Of a stretch of 64,000 nucleotides of DNA, positions 34,228 to 42,723 are shown piece by piece. The notes below the pieces were generated by a model, which searched no databases, was not told where the DNA came from, and saw nothing but the letters and a program-made list of their open reading frames with translations. Source of the stretch: Streptomyces sp. KL109B (lineage in GTDB: Bacteria; Actinomycetota; Actinomycetes; Streptomycetales; Streptomycetaceae); assembly GCF_030766935.1 (NCBI RefSeq), contig NZ_JASERL010000002.1, forward strand, positions 372,001 to 436,000, written 5' to 3'. The position numbers and the translations under genes are program-made. Position 1 is the first letter of the stretch. The number at the start of each line of letters is the position of its first letter.

Positions 34228-34237
34228 CGCAAGGTTC

Positions 34238-34310
34238 TTGTGGGGTGCGGAGCGGCGCAAGTAACGTCCGCCGCGCATACGTTGGACGTCGGATGTCCGA
34301 TTGTTCGGAC
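34238..34310 (+). promoter_or_regulatory. Sialidase promoter with overlapping inverted repeats downstream
   Basis: A -35 TTGTGG (34238-34243) and -10 TAACGT (34262-34267) are 18 bp apart. About 10 nt past the predicted start point is the near-palindrome GGACGTCGGATGTCC (34284-34298), which overlaps the perfect dyad GTCCGA-TTGT-TCGGAC (34295-34310). A repressor bound there would block the promoter by roadblock. Confidence 0.5.
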
Positions 34311-34332
34311 GACCCGAAGGGTGGGCCACGCC

Positions 34333-36156
34333 ATGCACGTCCGTCTGAGAACCCTGGTGGTGTCCGCGGTCGCGGCCACGGTCGCCGCCGCGCTCCCCGT
34401 CCCGGCCGCCGCGAGGCCGGCCACCGAAACCCAACCCGCCTTTGAGCAGCAGGTGTTGTTCAAGGCCTCACAGGATCCGGGGTACGCCTGCTACCGGATA
34501 CCGTCCGTCGTGAAGACCGTGCGCGGCACGCTGCTGGCCTTTGCCGAGGGGCGTACGAACGACTGCTCCGACGCCGGTGACATCGACATCGTCGTCAAGC
34601 GCTCGCACGACGGCGGCCGCACCTGGTCGCCGCTCCAGGTCGTCAACGAGGGCGCCGGTGACACCCACGGGAACCCCTCGCCGATCGTGGACCGCAGGAC
34701 GGGCCGCATCGTGCTGGCGGAGACGTACAACACGGGCCGTACGGACGGAAAGAACTGCGATGTGCCGTGCGACCGCACCCCGCATCTGCAGTACAGCGAC
34801 GACGACGGCCAGAGCTGGTCGAAGCCGCGCGACCTGAGTGACGAGATCCTCCCCGACGACTTCAACTCCTGGTACGCGACCGGGCCTTCGCACGGCATTC
34901 AGCTGACCCACGGCCGCCACCGCGGCCGCCTCGTCTTCGCCGTCAACGCCGAGGCATGGAACGGCAGTCGGGTCACCGCGAACCACGCCGCCCTCATGGT
35001 CAGCGACGACGGCGGCGAGCACTGGCGGGTCGGCGCGAAGGACACGTGGCCGATCGCCGACGACGGCACGTTCCGGCAGAAGCCGTCCGAGATGGCGCTC
35101 GCCGAGCGGCCCGACGGCACGATCTACGTCAGCGGGCGCGAGCAGGACGGCACCGACCTCGGGCACCGGACGCACACCGTCAGCCGGGACGGCGGCGATT
35201 CGTTCGCCCGGCCCTTCTCGGCGATCCCGGATCTCTATACGCCGCAGGTGCAGGGGTCGGTGCTGGCGGTGGGCGAGGACGGGGACCGTTTGCTCCTCGC
35301 CTGTCCCGGTGACCCCGACCGGCGGCGCACCATGACCATCCGGTCCTCGTACGACGGCGGGCGGACCTGGGAGAGCTTCGACCGGGGCACCGTCGTGACC
35401 ACGGACTGGTCGGGCTATTCGGACCTGGTGCAGGCCGACCGGGCGCATGTGGGGCTGCTGTACGAGGGCGGGGCCGTGGACGCCCGCGACGAGATCCGCT
35501 TCTCCCGGTTCACGCTCGACTGGCTCAAGGAGCGGCGCGGGCCCGACCCGACGACGGACGACCGGGCGCCGGGGGCGCGGGCGGCGGCCGTGCTCGGCGG
35601 GGCCCGGGAGACGGAGGGGCGGGCCGGCGGGGCGCTGGCCTTCGACGGGGTGGACGACGCGGTGCGGTTGCCGTTCAGCGGGCGGTTGCCGCTCGGGACG
35701 CGGGAGTTCAGCGCCTCCCTGTGGTTCCGGTACACGGCGACGAGTGGGGAGCAGCCGTTGTTGTGGATGGGAGGCATTGGGACGACGCAGCCGCAGGTGT
35801 GGTTGCGCGGCGAGCCGGCGTCGAATCGGATCACTGGGCTGATGACGGTGCGGGACGGCTCCGCCGCGCCTCGGTCCGTGTCGGTGCGGTCGGCGTCCGC
35901 GTACAACGATGGGGCGTGGCATCACGTCGAACTTCGGCGTGGAGGTGGGGAGTTGGTGATGTACGTCGACGGGGTGGAGGTCGGTTCCGCGGCCGATGTG
36001 CCGGGGTCCGTGAGTCGGAACTCGCCGTTCGGGGTGCATGTTGGGCAGCGGATGGACAGTCGGGCGTTCTTTACGGGGGCGATTGATGACGTTCGGGTTT
36101 CCTCGGGTGGGGAGGATGTCGTGCGGTTGCCTTTGGATCGGGTGAGGGGTGGGTGA
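34333..36156 (+). CDS. Secreted exo-alpha-sialidase (GH33-type) with C-terminal LamG-like domain
   Basis: A 607-residue exported neuraminidase that removes terminal sialic acids from glycans. A signal peptide covers about 1-27 (ending PAAARP). The six-bladed propeller (about 38-400) has the arginine motif CYRIPS and repeated Asp boxes (SHDGGRTWSP, SDDDGQSWSK, SDDGGEHWRV, SRDGGDSFAR, SYDGGRTWES). A jelly-roll LamG-like domain follows (about 430-600, with AFDGVDDAVRLP and FSASLWFRYT). The ATG at 34333 has AAGGGTGGG about 10 nt upstream. No sialic-acid uptake genes are adjacent, so it may be scavenging, or act on other nonulosonic acids. Confidence 0.87.
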   Translation: MHVRLRTLVVSAVAATVAAALPVPAAARPATETQPAFEQQVLFKASQDPGYACYRIPSVVKTVRGTLLAFAEGRTNDCSDAGDIDIVVKRSHDGGRTWSPLQVVNEGAGDTHGNPSPIVDRRTGRIVLAETYNTGRTDGKNCDVPCDRTPHLQYSDDDGQSWSKPRDLSDEILPDDFNSWYATGPSHGIQLTHGRHRGRLVFAVNAEAWNGSRVTANHAALMVSDDGGEHWRVGAKDTWPIADDGTFRQKPSEMALAERPDGTIYVSGREQDGTDLGHRTHTVSRDGGDSFARPFSAIPDLYTPQVQGSVLAVGEDGDRLLLACPGDPDRRRTMTIRSSYDGGRTWESFDRGTVVTTDWSGYSDLVQADRAHVGLLYEGGAVDARDEIRFSRFTLDWLKERRGPDPTTDDRAPGARAAAVLGGARETEGRAGGALAFDGVDDAVRLPFSGRLPLGTREFSASLWFRYTATSGEQPLLWMGGIGTTQPQVWLRGEPASNRITGLMTVRDGSAAPRSVSVRSASAYNDGAWHHVELRRGGGELVMYVDGVEVGSAADVPGSVSRNSPFGVHVGQRMDSRAFFTGAIDDVRVSSGGEDVVRLPLDRVRGG

Positions 36157-36161
36157 GGTCT

Positions 36162-36208
36162 CGGGGCGCTGCCCCGGACCCCGCTGCTCAAGCGCCGCAG
36201 GGGCTTGA
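36162..36208 (+). repeat. GC-rich interspersed repeat, copy C
   Basis: Begins CGGGGCGCTGCCCCGGACC and ends GCAGGGGCTTGA, matching the design of the copies at 9345-9521 and 40264-40313. It follows the sialidase stop. Its right half encodes the last residues and stop codon of the convergent LysR gene. The GGGGC-GCT-GCCCC part can form a tight hairpin. Confidence 0.8.
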
Positions 36209-37123
36209 TGTGGCCCGCCAGTCCGCCGAGATGCGGTCGGCCTGGGTGCGGACGGCGGCTACCAGGTCGTGGGCGCCGCGGCGGCGGGGTGGGCCGACCG
36301 TCGCCGCGGAGATGCGGCGGGCGAGGCGGGGGCCCTCGACGGGGCGGACGACGATGTCGGCGCGCGGGGAGTTGAGCGCGAGGCGAGGGACCAGGGCGAC
36401 ACCCGAGCCCGCCGCGACGTGGCCCTGGATGACGCCGTAGTCGTCGGAGCGCAGGGCGGTGAGGGGGCGGTAGCCCGCCTCCTCGCAGGCGCGGTCGAGC
36501 TGGCGGTCGCAGGGGTCCCAGGCGGTGGTGCCGACGATCCACGGCTCCTCGCGCAGGGCCTTCAGCGGCACCCGGTCGAGGCTCGCGCACGGGTGTTCCG
36601 GGGGCAGGACGAGGTCGAGCGGGTCGTCGAGGACGGGGTGCAGCGTGATGCCGTCGTCGAGGGTGAGCGGGTCGTCGGGCTGGGTGAAGACGAGGGCGAC
36701 GTGGAGTTCGTCGCGGCGCAACAGGTCGAGCAGGGCGGGGAGTTCGCCCTCGGTCAGGTCGAAGGTGACGCCCTGCTCGGCGATCTGCCGCACCGCGCGC
36801 GGCAGCAGCAGCGCGCTCGCCGTCGGGAACGCGCCGACCCGCAGCACCGTCTCCGCGCCGCCGAGCAGCGTACGTATCTCGTCCTCCGCGCGGCCGAGCC
36901 TGCGCACCACGGCGTCCGCGTGCGGCAGCAGGGTCCGGCCGACGTCGGTGAGCGTGGCGCCGCGCGGCCCGCGCTCGACGAGCCGGGCCCCGAAGTGCCC
37001 CTCCAGCGTGGCCAGATGGTGGGTGACGGTGGGCTGGCTGTAGTGCAGCGAGCGCGCGGCGCCCGCGAGCGATCCTTCTTTGGCGATCGCTCGCAGGACG
37101 TACAAGTGACGAAGATCCAACAC
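36188..37123 (-). CDS. LysR-family transcriptional regulator (divergent to decarboxylase)
   Basis: A 311-residue LysR regulator. The helix-turn-helix is at about 16-35 (GSLAGAARSLHYSQPTVTHHL), followed by a periplasmic-binding-like effector domain. The GTG start at 37123 has no ribosome site. A -10-like TAACCT lies 6 nt upstream, so translation is probably leaderless. An inverted repeat overlaps that -10. It is divergent from a PLP-dependent decarboxylase and its permease, the likely targets. The C-terminal six residues come from interspersed repeat copy C. Confidence 0.87.
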   Translation of the reverse strand: MLDLRHLYVLRAIAKEGSLAGAARSLHYSQPTVTHHLATLEGHFGARLVERGPRGATLTDVGRTLLPHADAVVRRLGRAEDEIRTLLGGAETVLRVGAFPTASALLLPRAVRQIAEQGVTFDLTEGELPALLDLLRRDELHVALVFTQPDDPLTLDDGITLHPVLDDPLDLVLPPEHPCASLDRVPLKALREEPWIVGTTAWDPCDRQLDRACEEAGYRPLTALRSDDYGVIQGHVAAGSGVALVPRLALNSPRADIVVRPVEGPRLARRISAATVGPPRRRGAHDLVAAVRTQADRISADWRATSSPCGA

Positions 37124-37129
37124 CGCAAT

Positions 37130-37147
37130 AGGTTATTGATGAAACCT
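37130..37147. promoter_or_regulatory. LysR-type inverted repeat AGGTT-N8-AACCT over the LysR promoter
   Basis: A perfect 5-bp dyad sits 7-24 nt upstream of the LysR start and about 60 nt from the decarboxylase start. On the minus strand it contains the proposed -10 TAACCT. This arrangement suits autorepression with activation of the divergent gene, as is usual for LysR proteins. Confidence 0.5.
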
Positions 37148-37207
37148 GCACCCCTACAAGAAATTCTTCTGTTCTCTTGATCGTTTCCGGCTGTCAGGGT
37201 CAGCGGC

Positions 37208-38698
37208 GTGACACGAGAACTGCCCCACACCACTCCCGCCCCCGGCGACCACGACCGGGCGCCCTACGCCGCCGCCGTACGCGAGAGCGCGGCCGACGAC
37301 TGGCTGCGCCTGAACGTGCCGGGCCATTGCGCACAGCCCGACCGCTTCCCGCGGCTGGCCGACACCTTCGGCGCGGATGTGCTGCGGATGGACTTTCCGC
37401 CGCTGCTCGAAGGGCTCGACCTGGGCCCGGCGCCGACGCCCATGGACGAGGCGCTGGACCTCGCCGCCGACGCGTGGGGCGCCGCGCGCACCTGGTTCCT
37501 CACCAACGGCGCCTCGCAGGGCAACCGGATCGCGGGCCTCGTCGCGCGCTCCCTCGGCGAGACGCTGGTGGTGCAGCGCAGCGTGCACTCCAGCGTCGTC
37601 GACTCCCTCGTCCTGTCGGGGATGCGGGCCCACTTCGTGCAGCCGTCGGTCGACCACGGCCTGGGCATCGCGCACGGTGTCACGGCCGCCGACCTGGAGC
37701 GGGCGCTCGCCGACGCGCCGGACGCCGCGGCGGCGTACGTCGTGACACCCAGCTACTTCGGCGCGGTCGCCGACGTCCGGGCGCTCGCCGACGTGGCGCA
37801 CGCCGCCGGGGTGCCGCTGATCGTGGACGAGGCGTGGGGCAGCCACTTCGGCTTCCACCCGTCCGTACCGGCGAACGCCCTGTCGCTCGGCGCCGACCTG
37901 GTGGTGTCCAGTACGCACAAGCTGGCGGGGAGTCTCACGCAGGCGGCGATGCTGCACCTGGGCGACGGGCCGTTCCGGGCGAGGCTGGAGCCGTTGGTGC
38001 AGCGGGTGTTCCATCTGACGCAGTCGACGAGTGCGTCCGCACTGCTGCTGGCCTCGCTCGATGTGGCGCGGCAGTCGCTCGCGGCCGATCCGGGGCGGGT
38101 GCTGGAGTCCGTGGAGTGCGCGGACAAGATCCGCGACCGGATCCGGGCGGAGGGGCGGTTCCCCGTCGTCAGCGACGAGTTCGCGGGCGCGTTCCCCGAT
38201 GTGGTGGGTGTGGACCCGCTGCGCATCGCGATCGGGACGCGGGCCGGGGGCGTTCCCGGGCACGAGGCGCGGCTTCGGCTGCTGCGCGAGCACCGCGTGC
38301 ACGTGGAGGTGGCCACGGCGTCGGCGATCGTCGCGGTCGTCGGCGCGGGCAGCGCGCCGGACGCGGAGCGGTTCGTGGACGCGTTGCACGCGCTTCCGCA
38401 ACTCTGCGGCCCCGCAAGGGAGTTGAGCGCCTTGCGGCTGCCCGCCCCCGGGGCCGTCCGTACCACCGTGCGCGAGGCGTTCCTCGGGCCGAGCCGGCTC
38501 GTGCCCGCGGCCGAGGCCGTCGGACGTGTCTCGGCGGACACCCTCGCCGCGTACCCGCCGGGCATTCCGAACGTGCTGCCCGGCGAAGTCATCACCGCCG
38601 AACACGTCGCCTTCTTCCAAGAGACGGCGCGGGCCCCCGGCGGCCATGTGCGCGGGGCGCCGGATCCGGGCGTGAGCGCGCTGCGCGTCACCGACTGA
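37208..38698 (+). CDS. PLP-dependent Orn/Lys/Arg decarboxylase-like enzyme
   Basis: A 496-residue fold-type I PLP enzyme of the bacterial lysine/arginine/ornithine decarboxylase group (short, no wing domain). Visible residues are NGASQGN (99-106, phosphate binding), H127 in RSVHSSVV (ring stacking), D208 in IVDEAWGSHFGFH, and K238 in SSTHKLAGS (Schiff base). The C-terminal decarboxylase domain ends with YPPGIPNVLPGE. It would make a diamine or agmatine in the cytoplasm. An amino-acid permease lies downstream and a LysR regulator is divergent. Which amino acid is used cannot be told from sequence alone. Confidence 0.87.
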   Translation: MTRELPHTTPAPGDHDRAPYAAAVRESAADDWLRLNVPGHCAQPDRFPRLADTFGADVLRMDFPPLLEGLDLGPAPTPMDEALDLAADAWGAARTWFLTNGASQGNRIAGLVARSLGETLVVQRSVHSSVVDSLVLSGMRAHFVQPSVDHGLGIAHGVTAADLERALADAPDAAAAYVVTPSYFGAVADVRALADVAHAAGVPLIVDEAWGSHFGFHPSVPANALSLGADLVVSSTHKLAGSLTQAAMLHLGDGPFRARLEPLVQRVFHLTQSTSASALLLASLDVARQSLAADPGRVLESVECADKIRDRIRAEGRFPVVSDEFAGAFPDVVGVDPLRIAIGTRAGGVPGHEARLRLLREHRVHVEVATASAIVAVVGAGSAPDAERFVDALHALPQLCGPARELSALRLPAPGAVRTTVREAFLGPSRLVPAAEAVGRVSADTLAAYPPGIPNVLPGEVITAEHVAFFQETARAPGGHVRGAPDPGVSALRVTD

Positions 38699-38723
38699 CC
38701 GGACTTCCCTCGTTCTGTTCCTG

Positions 38724-38768
38724 TTTCCTCACCACCGATTTCCTCACCACCGATTTCCTCACCACCGA
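38724..38768 (+). repeat. Three perfect 15-bp tandem repeats in the permease leader
   Basis: TTTCCTCACCACCGA occurs three times in a row with no differences, between the decarboxylase stop and the permease start. It is unusually T- and A-rich for this genome. It ends 16 nt before the permease start codon, so it would be in the 5' leader or intercistronic mRNA. Confidence 0.9.
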
Positions 38769-38784
38769 GCCCAAGGATGTGCCC

Positions 38785-40314
38785 GTGGCCCCAGATCGAC
38801 CAGCCCCGCTCTCCGTCGCCCTGCGCAAGAAGCCGGTCGCGACCCTGCTCGCCGAAAGCGGTGAGGGTGACGAAAGCGGTGAAGGCGGAGGGAGCGCCGA
38901 AGGCGGCGCCCGGCTCAACCGCTCCATCGGGCTGTGGCAGTTGGCCGCGCTCGGCATCAGTTGCACCATCGGCACCGGCATCTTCTTCGTGCTCACCACC
39001 TCGGTGCCGCAGGCGGGGCCCGGCGTGCTGCTGTCCTTCGTGGTCGTCGCGATCGCGGCGGGCCTGACGGCGCTGTGCTACTGCGAGTTGGCGTCCGCGA
39101 TCCCGGTCTCGGGATCCTCGTACTCCTACGCGTACGCGACGCTCGGCGAGGGCATCGCCTTCGCCGTCGGGGCGTGTCTGCTCCTGGAGTACGGGGTGGC
39201 CGCCTCGGCGACGGCCGTCAGCTGGGGCGAGTACCTGAACCTCTTCACGGACCTGCTGTTCGGGTTCCGGCTGCCGCACGCCCTGTCGGCGGCGCCGGAC
39301 AGCGGCGGCCTGATCAATCTGCCGGCCGTGGTCCTGGTCGGGCTCTGTTGTCTGCTCCTTGTGCGCGGGGCGCGTGAGTCGGCGGTCGTGAACGCGGTGA
39401 TGGTGGCCGTGAAGGTGCTCGTGCTGCTGCTGTTCGTGGCGGTGGCGTTGACCGGGTTCGAGGCGGACCGGCTGCATCCGTTCCTGCCGCTGGGGGTGGC
39501 CGGGGTCGGCACGGCGGCGTCCGGGATCTTCTTCTCGTTCATCGGACTCGACGCGATCTCGACGGCGGGCGAGGAGGTGCGCAATCCGCGGCGCACGGTG
39601 CCGCTGGCGCTGCTGCTCTCGCTCGGCGTGGTGACGGCGCTGTATCTGGCGGTCGCGTTCGCGGCGCTCGGGGCGCAGTCGTGGGGGTCGTTCAGCGGGC
39701 AGGAGGCCGGGCTCGCGCAGATCCTTGAGCAGGTCACGGGGGCGCACTGGCCGGCGCTCGTGTTCGCGGGCGGTGCGGTCGTGTCCATCTTCAGCGTCAC
39801 GCTCGTGTCGATCTACGGGCAGACCCGCATCCTGTACTCGATGGGGCGGGACGGGTTGCTGCCGCCGTTGTTCGCGAAGGTGTCGGCGCGGACGCGGACG
39901 CCGGTGCGGAACACGGTCGTGGTGTGTGTGGGCATTACCGCGCTCGCCGCGTTCGTGCCGCTCGACGTGCTGGCGGATCTCACGAGCATGGGCACGCTTG
40001 TGGCGTTCGCCGTGGTGTCGGTGGGGGTGATGGTGTTGCGGCGTACGCAGCCGGCGCTGCCGCGGGGGTTTCGGGTGCCGGGGTATCCGGTGACGCCGGT
40101 GTTGAGTCTGGCGGCGATCGCGTATCTGTTGTACGGGTTGCATGTGTCGACGTATGTGTTGTTCGCGGTGTGGTTGGTGGGGGCCGCGGTGTTGTATCTC
40201 GGGTATGGGCGGCATCATTCGCGGCTGGGCCGTGAGCCGGTTGCCTCGTCGTTGCCCACGCCTCGGGGCGCTGCCCCGGACCCCGCCGGCTCTCGTACGA
40301 AAGGCGGGGCTTGA
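38785..40314 (+). CDS. APC-family amino acid permease
   Basis: A 509-residue, 12-helix amino acid/cationic amino acid transporter. Helix 1 has the family motif GISCTIGTGIFFVLT, and later come SGSSYSYAYATLGE and SFIGLDAISTAGEEVRNPRRTVP. The N-terminal tail has a Gly/Glu/Ser low-complexity stretch (about 24-40). The GTG at 38785 has AAGGA 7 nt upstream. The last dozen residues are encoded by interspersed repeat copy D, so the native C-terminus appears to have been replaced. It likely imports the substrate or exchanges the product of the upstream decarboxylase. Confidence 0.88.
   Translation: MAPDRPAPLSVALRKKPVATLLAESGEGDESGEGGGSAEGGARLNRSIGLWQLAALGISCTIGTGIFFVLTTSVPQAGPGVLLSFVVVAIAAGLTALCYCELASAIPVSGSSYSYAYATLGEGIAFAVGACLLLEYGVAASATAVSWGEYLNLFTDLLFGFRLPHALSAAPDSGGLINLPAVVLVGLCCLLLVRGARESAVVNAVMVAVKVLVLLLFVAVALTGFEADRLHPFLPLGVAGVGTAASGIFFSFIGLDAISTAGEEVRNPRRTVPLALLLSLGVVTALYLAVAFAALGAQSWGSFSGQEAGLAQILEQVTGAHWPALVFAGGAVVSIFSVTLVSIYGQTRILYSMGRDGLLPPLFAKVSARTRTPVRNTVVVCVGITALAAFVPLDVLADLTSMGTLVAFAVVSVGVMVLRRTQPALPRGFRVPGYPVTPVLSLAAIAYLLYGLHVSTYVLFAVWLVGAAVLYLGYGRHHSRLGREPVASSLPTPRGAAPDPAGSRTKGGA
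40264..40313 (+). repeat. GC-rich interspersed repeat, copy D (inside the permease 3' end)
   Basis: Starts CGGGGCGCTGCCCCGGACC, identical to copy C over its first 23 nt, and ends GGCGGGGCTTGA. It encodes the permease's final residues (RGAAPDPAGSRTKGGA) and its stop codon, TGA. Confidence 0.8.
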
Positions 40315-40380
40315 TCGGGACCGTGTGACACACCTGCACAGCGTGGACCAGACGTCGTCCGACCGTTAACGTCGCGTCGC

Positions 40381-41610
40381 GTGCGGGAGCGTAAGCGGGG
40401 GTCCAGGGCGGCGGTGGGCGCGCTGTTGGGTGCGCTCCTGCTCGTACTCGTCGTGATCGTCGCCCTCCCCGAGCGGGAGGGCGGCGCGCGTTGTGCGGGG
40501 CGGGGGGTGGTCTCGTGGGCGGCGGATGACGCGCTCACCGGCGAGTTCGCCCGCTACGGCGACGACGCCACGCGGCTCGACGACTGGACCGGCGGCGACG
40601 GTACGCATTCGGTGCGGTTGCCGGACGGGCGGTTGCTGTGGCTGTTCTCCGATACGTACTTGGGTGCGGTGAACCGGCCGCCCAACCCTGCCGGGCAGTC
40701 GCACGCGTGGCGGACCGCGGACGCGCCGTTCGTGCGGAACTCCGGTGTGGTGACGGATCGTTCGGGGCGGCTGGAGCGCACGCTGCCCACTCCCCTGTTT
40801 CCGGACACGGGCGCGGGCGAGTGGCGTTGGCCGGTCGAGGCGCGGGTCGAGGAGAGCGGCGGCGAGCAGGTCGTACGGGTGTTGCTGTGGACGCGTGCGA
40901 AGGGCACGGGGCCGTACGTCTACGGGGTGCCGAACGCGACCGAGGTGGCCACGCTGTCGCTGCCCGATCTGCGGCTCCGGGGCATCACGCAGGTCCTCGA
41001 CCAGCGGCAGGTGCGGGATCCGGCGCGGCGCGTCCTGTACGGGACGTCGGCCGTCGACGCGGGCGGCTGGACGTATGTGTTCGGCGCGGACGACGGGGAG
41101 AAGGCGGTGCATCGGGCGTACGTGGCGCGGGTGCCGGCCGGCCGGTTCGGGGACGTGAAGGCGTGGCGGTACTGGGACGGGGAGGGGTGGGGCGCGCGGG
41201 CCGCCGACGCCGCACCGGCCCTCGGGGACGGGGAGCGGAGGGGCGTGGGCACCGCGTTCACGGTGGTGCGGGACGCGGGAACGTACGTTCTGCTCACGAC
41301 GGCGGCGGGGGCGGAGGGGCTGAAGAAGGTCACCTCCTACTGGGCCTGTTCGCCGACCGGGCCCTGGCACGGGCCCGCGCACGCCTTCACGCCGCCCCTC
41401 CCCCACGACGGGGCGACGCCCTCGCGCACGGCGGCGTACAACCCGCAGGCGCACCCGGAGTTGAGCGGCGACGGGCGGCTCGTCGTGAGCTACGACGTCA
41501 ACTGGCTGGACACCGCGCCCGCCGCCGCGGAGGCGCAGCTCAGGAGGAACGTGTCCCTGTACCGACCGCGGTTCGTGTCACTTCGCCTGGGCCCGCCGCC
41601 GACGCGGTGA
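40381..41610 (+). CDS. Membrane-anchored DUF5005/DUF4185-like propeller protein
   Basis: A 409-residue protein with one N-terminal transmembrane anchor (about 10-30, after an Arg/Lys-rich start) and an extracellular domain resembling five-bladed propeller glycosidases of uncharacterised families. SVRLPDGRLLWLFSDTYLG (about 78-96) is the best landmark, with AAYNPQAHPEL later. No function is known; sugar binding or hydrolysis is plausible given the fold. There is no ribosome site and TTAACG lies about 10 nt before the GTG start, so the message may be leaderless. Its 3' end overlaps the convergent transporter by 71 bp. Confidence 0.7.
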   Translation: MRERKRGSRAAVGALLGALLLVLVVIVALPEREGGARCAGRGVVSWAADDALTGEFARYGDDATRLDDWTGGDGTHSVRLPDGRLLWLFSDTYLGAVNRPPNPAGQSHAWRTADAPFVRNSGVVTDRSGRLERTLPTPLFPDTGAGEWRWPVEARVEESGGEQVVRVLLWTRAKGTGPYVYGVPNATEVATLSLPDLRLRGITQVLDQRQVRDPARRVLYGTSAVDAGGWTYVFGADDGEKAVHRAYVARVPAGRFGDVKAWRYWDGEGWGARAADAAPALGDGERRGVGTAFTVVRDAGTYVLLTTAAGAEGLKKVTSYWACSPTGPWHGPAHAFTPPLPHDGATPSRTAAYNPQAHPELSGDGRLVVSYDVNWLDTAPAAAEAQLRRNVSLYRPRFVSLRLGPPPTR

Positions 41611-42598
41611 CGGTGGCCTCTTCCGGCTCCCGCGGGTCCTTGGAGCGGCGCTTGGCGATGACCGCGCACACCATCAACTGCATCTGGTGGAAGAGCATCA
41701 GCGGCAGCACGGCGAGCGAGGCGTGCGCGCCGAACAGGACGCTCGCCATGGGCAGTCCGGAGGCCAGGGACTTCTTCGAGCCCGCGAACTGGATGGCGAT
41801 CCGGTCGGCGCGGTCGAAGCCGAGCGCCTTGGCGCCGTACCAGGTCACCAGGAGCATGATCGCGAGCAGTACCGCCTCCACCACCAGGAGTCCCGCGAGC
41901 CGGACCGCGCTGACCTGGTGCCAGATGCCCTGCACCATGCCCTCGCTGAACGCGGTGTAGACGACGAGCAGGATCGAGCCGCGGTCGACGTAGCCGAGGA
42001 TCTTCTTGTGGCGGGCGATGAAGCCGCCGACCCAGCGGCGCAGCAACTGGCCCGCGAGGAACGGCACGAGCAGCTGCAGCACGATCTTGACGAGGGAGTC
42101 GGCGGAGAAGCCGCCGCCGCTGTTGCCGAGCAGCGCCGCCGCGAGCAGCGGAGTCAGCACGATGCCGGCGAGCGAGGAGAAGGAGCCCGCGCAGATCGCC
42201 GCCGGGACGTTGCCGCGCGCGATGGAGGTGAAGGCGATCGACGACTGGATCGTCGACGGTACGAGCGTGAGGAAGAGCAGGCCCTCGAAGAGGTTCTGCG
42301 GCAGCAGTACGGGGACCAGGCCGCGGGCCGCGAGGCCGAGCAGCGGGAACACGACGAACGTGCAGGCGAGGACCGTGACGTGGAGCCGCCAGTGGCGCAG
42401 TCCGTCCATCGCCTCACGGGTCGAGAGGCGTGCCCCGTAGAGGAAGAAGAGGAAGGCGACGGCGGCGGTCGAGGCCCCCGATGCGACGTCGGCGGCGGCC
42501 CCTCGGGCCGGGAGCAGTGCGGCGAGGCCCACTGTCGCGATCAACGCCAGGATGTACGGGTCGATCGGCATCCAGCTCGGCCAGGTCAGGCGTTTCAT
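41540..42598 (-). CDS. Bile acid:sodium symporter-like (SBF-like) transporter
   Basis: A 352-residue membrane protein with about ten helices of the SBF-like (YfeH/PF13593-type) family. Motifs include FLFFLYGARLSTREAMDGLRHW, SSIAFTSIARGNVPAAICAGSFSSLAGI and FAGSKKSLASGLPMA. Members carry organic anions with sodium; the substrate here is unknown. AAGGAA precedes the ATG. A divergent LysR gene is its likely regulator. The polar C-terminal tail is encoded by DNA overlapping the convergent propeller gene. Confidence 0.85.
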   Translation of the reverse strand: MKRLTWPSWMPIDPYILALIATVGLAALLPARGAAADVASGASTAAVAFLFFLYGARLSTREAMDGLRHWRLHVTVLACTFVVFPLLGLAARGLVPVLLPQNLFEGLLFLTLVPSTIQSSIAFTSIARGNVPAAICAGSFSSLAGIVLTPLLAAALLGNSGGGFSADSLVKIVLQLLVPFLAGQLLRRWVGGFIARHKKILGYVDRGSILLVVYTAFSEGMVQGIWHQVSAVRLAGLLVVEAVLLAIMLLVTWYGAKALGFDRADRIAIQFAGSKKSLASGLPMASVLFGAHASLAVLPLMLFHQMQLMVCAVIAKRRSKDPREPEEATVTASAAGPGEVTRTAVGTGTRSS

Positions 42599-42723
42599 TG
42601 GTTCCTTGCTCTCGGTACGTGTCGTGCCCTCTCCATCGTCCTCCTCAAGGTCGTGATCGGGAATCCTGCATACCGTTCTGACTGTGATCGCGGTGCGTGA
42701 TGAGCGGGGGTAGCGTGCCTGGC

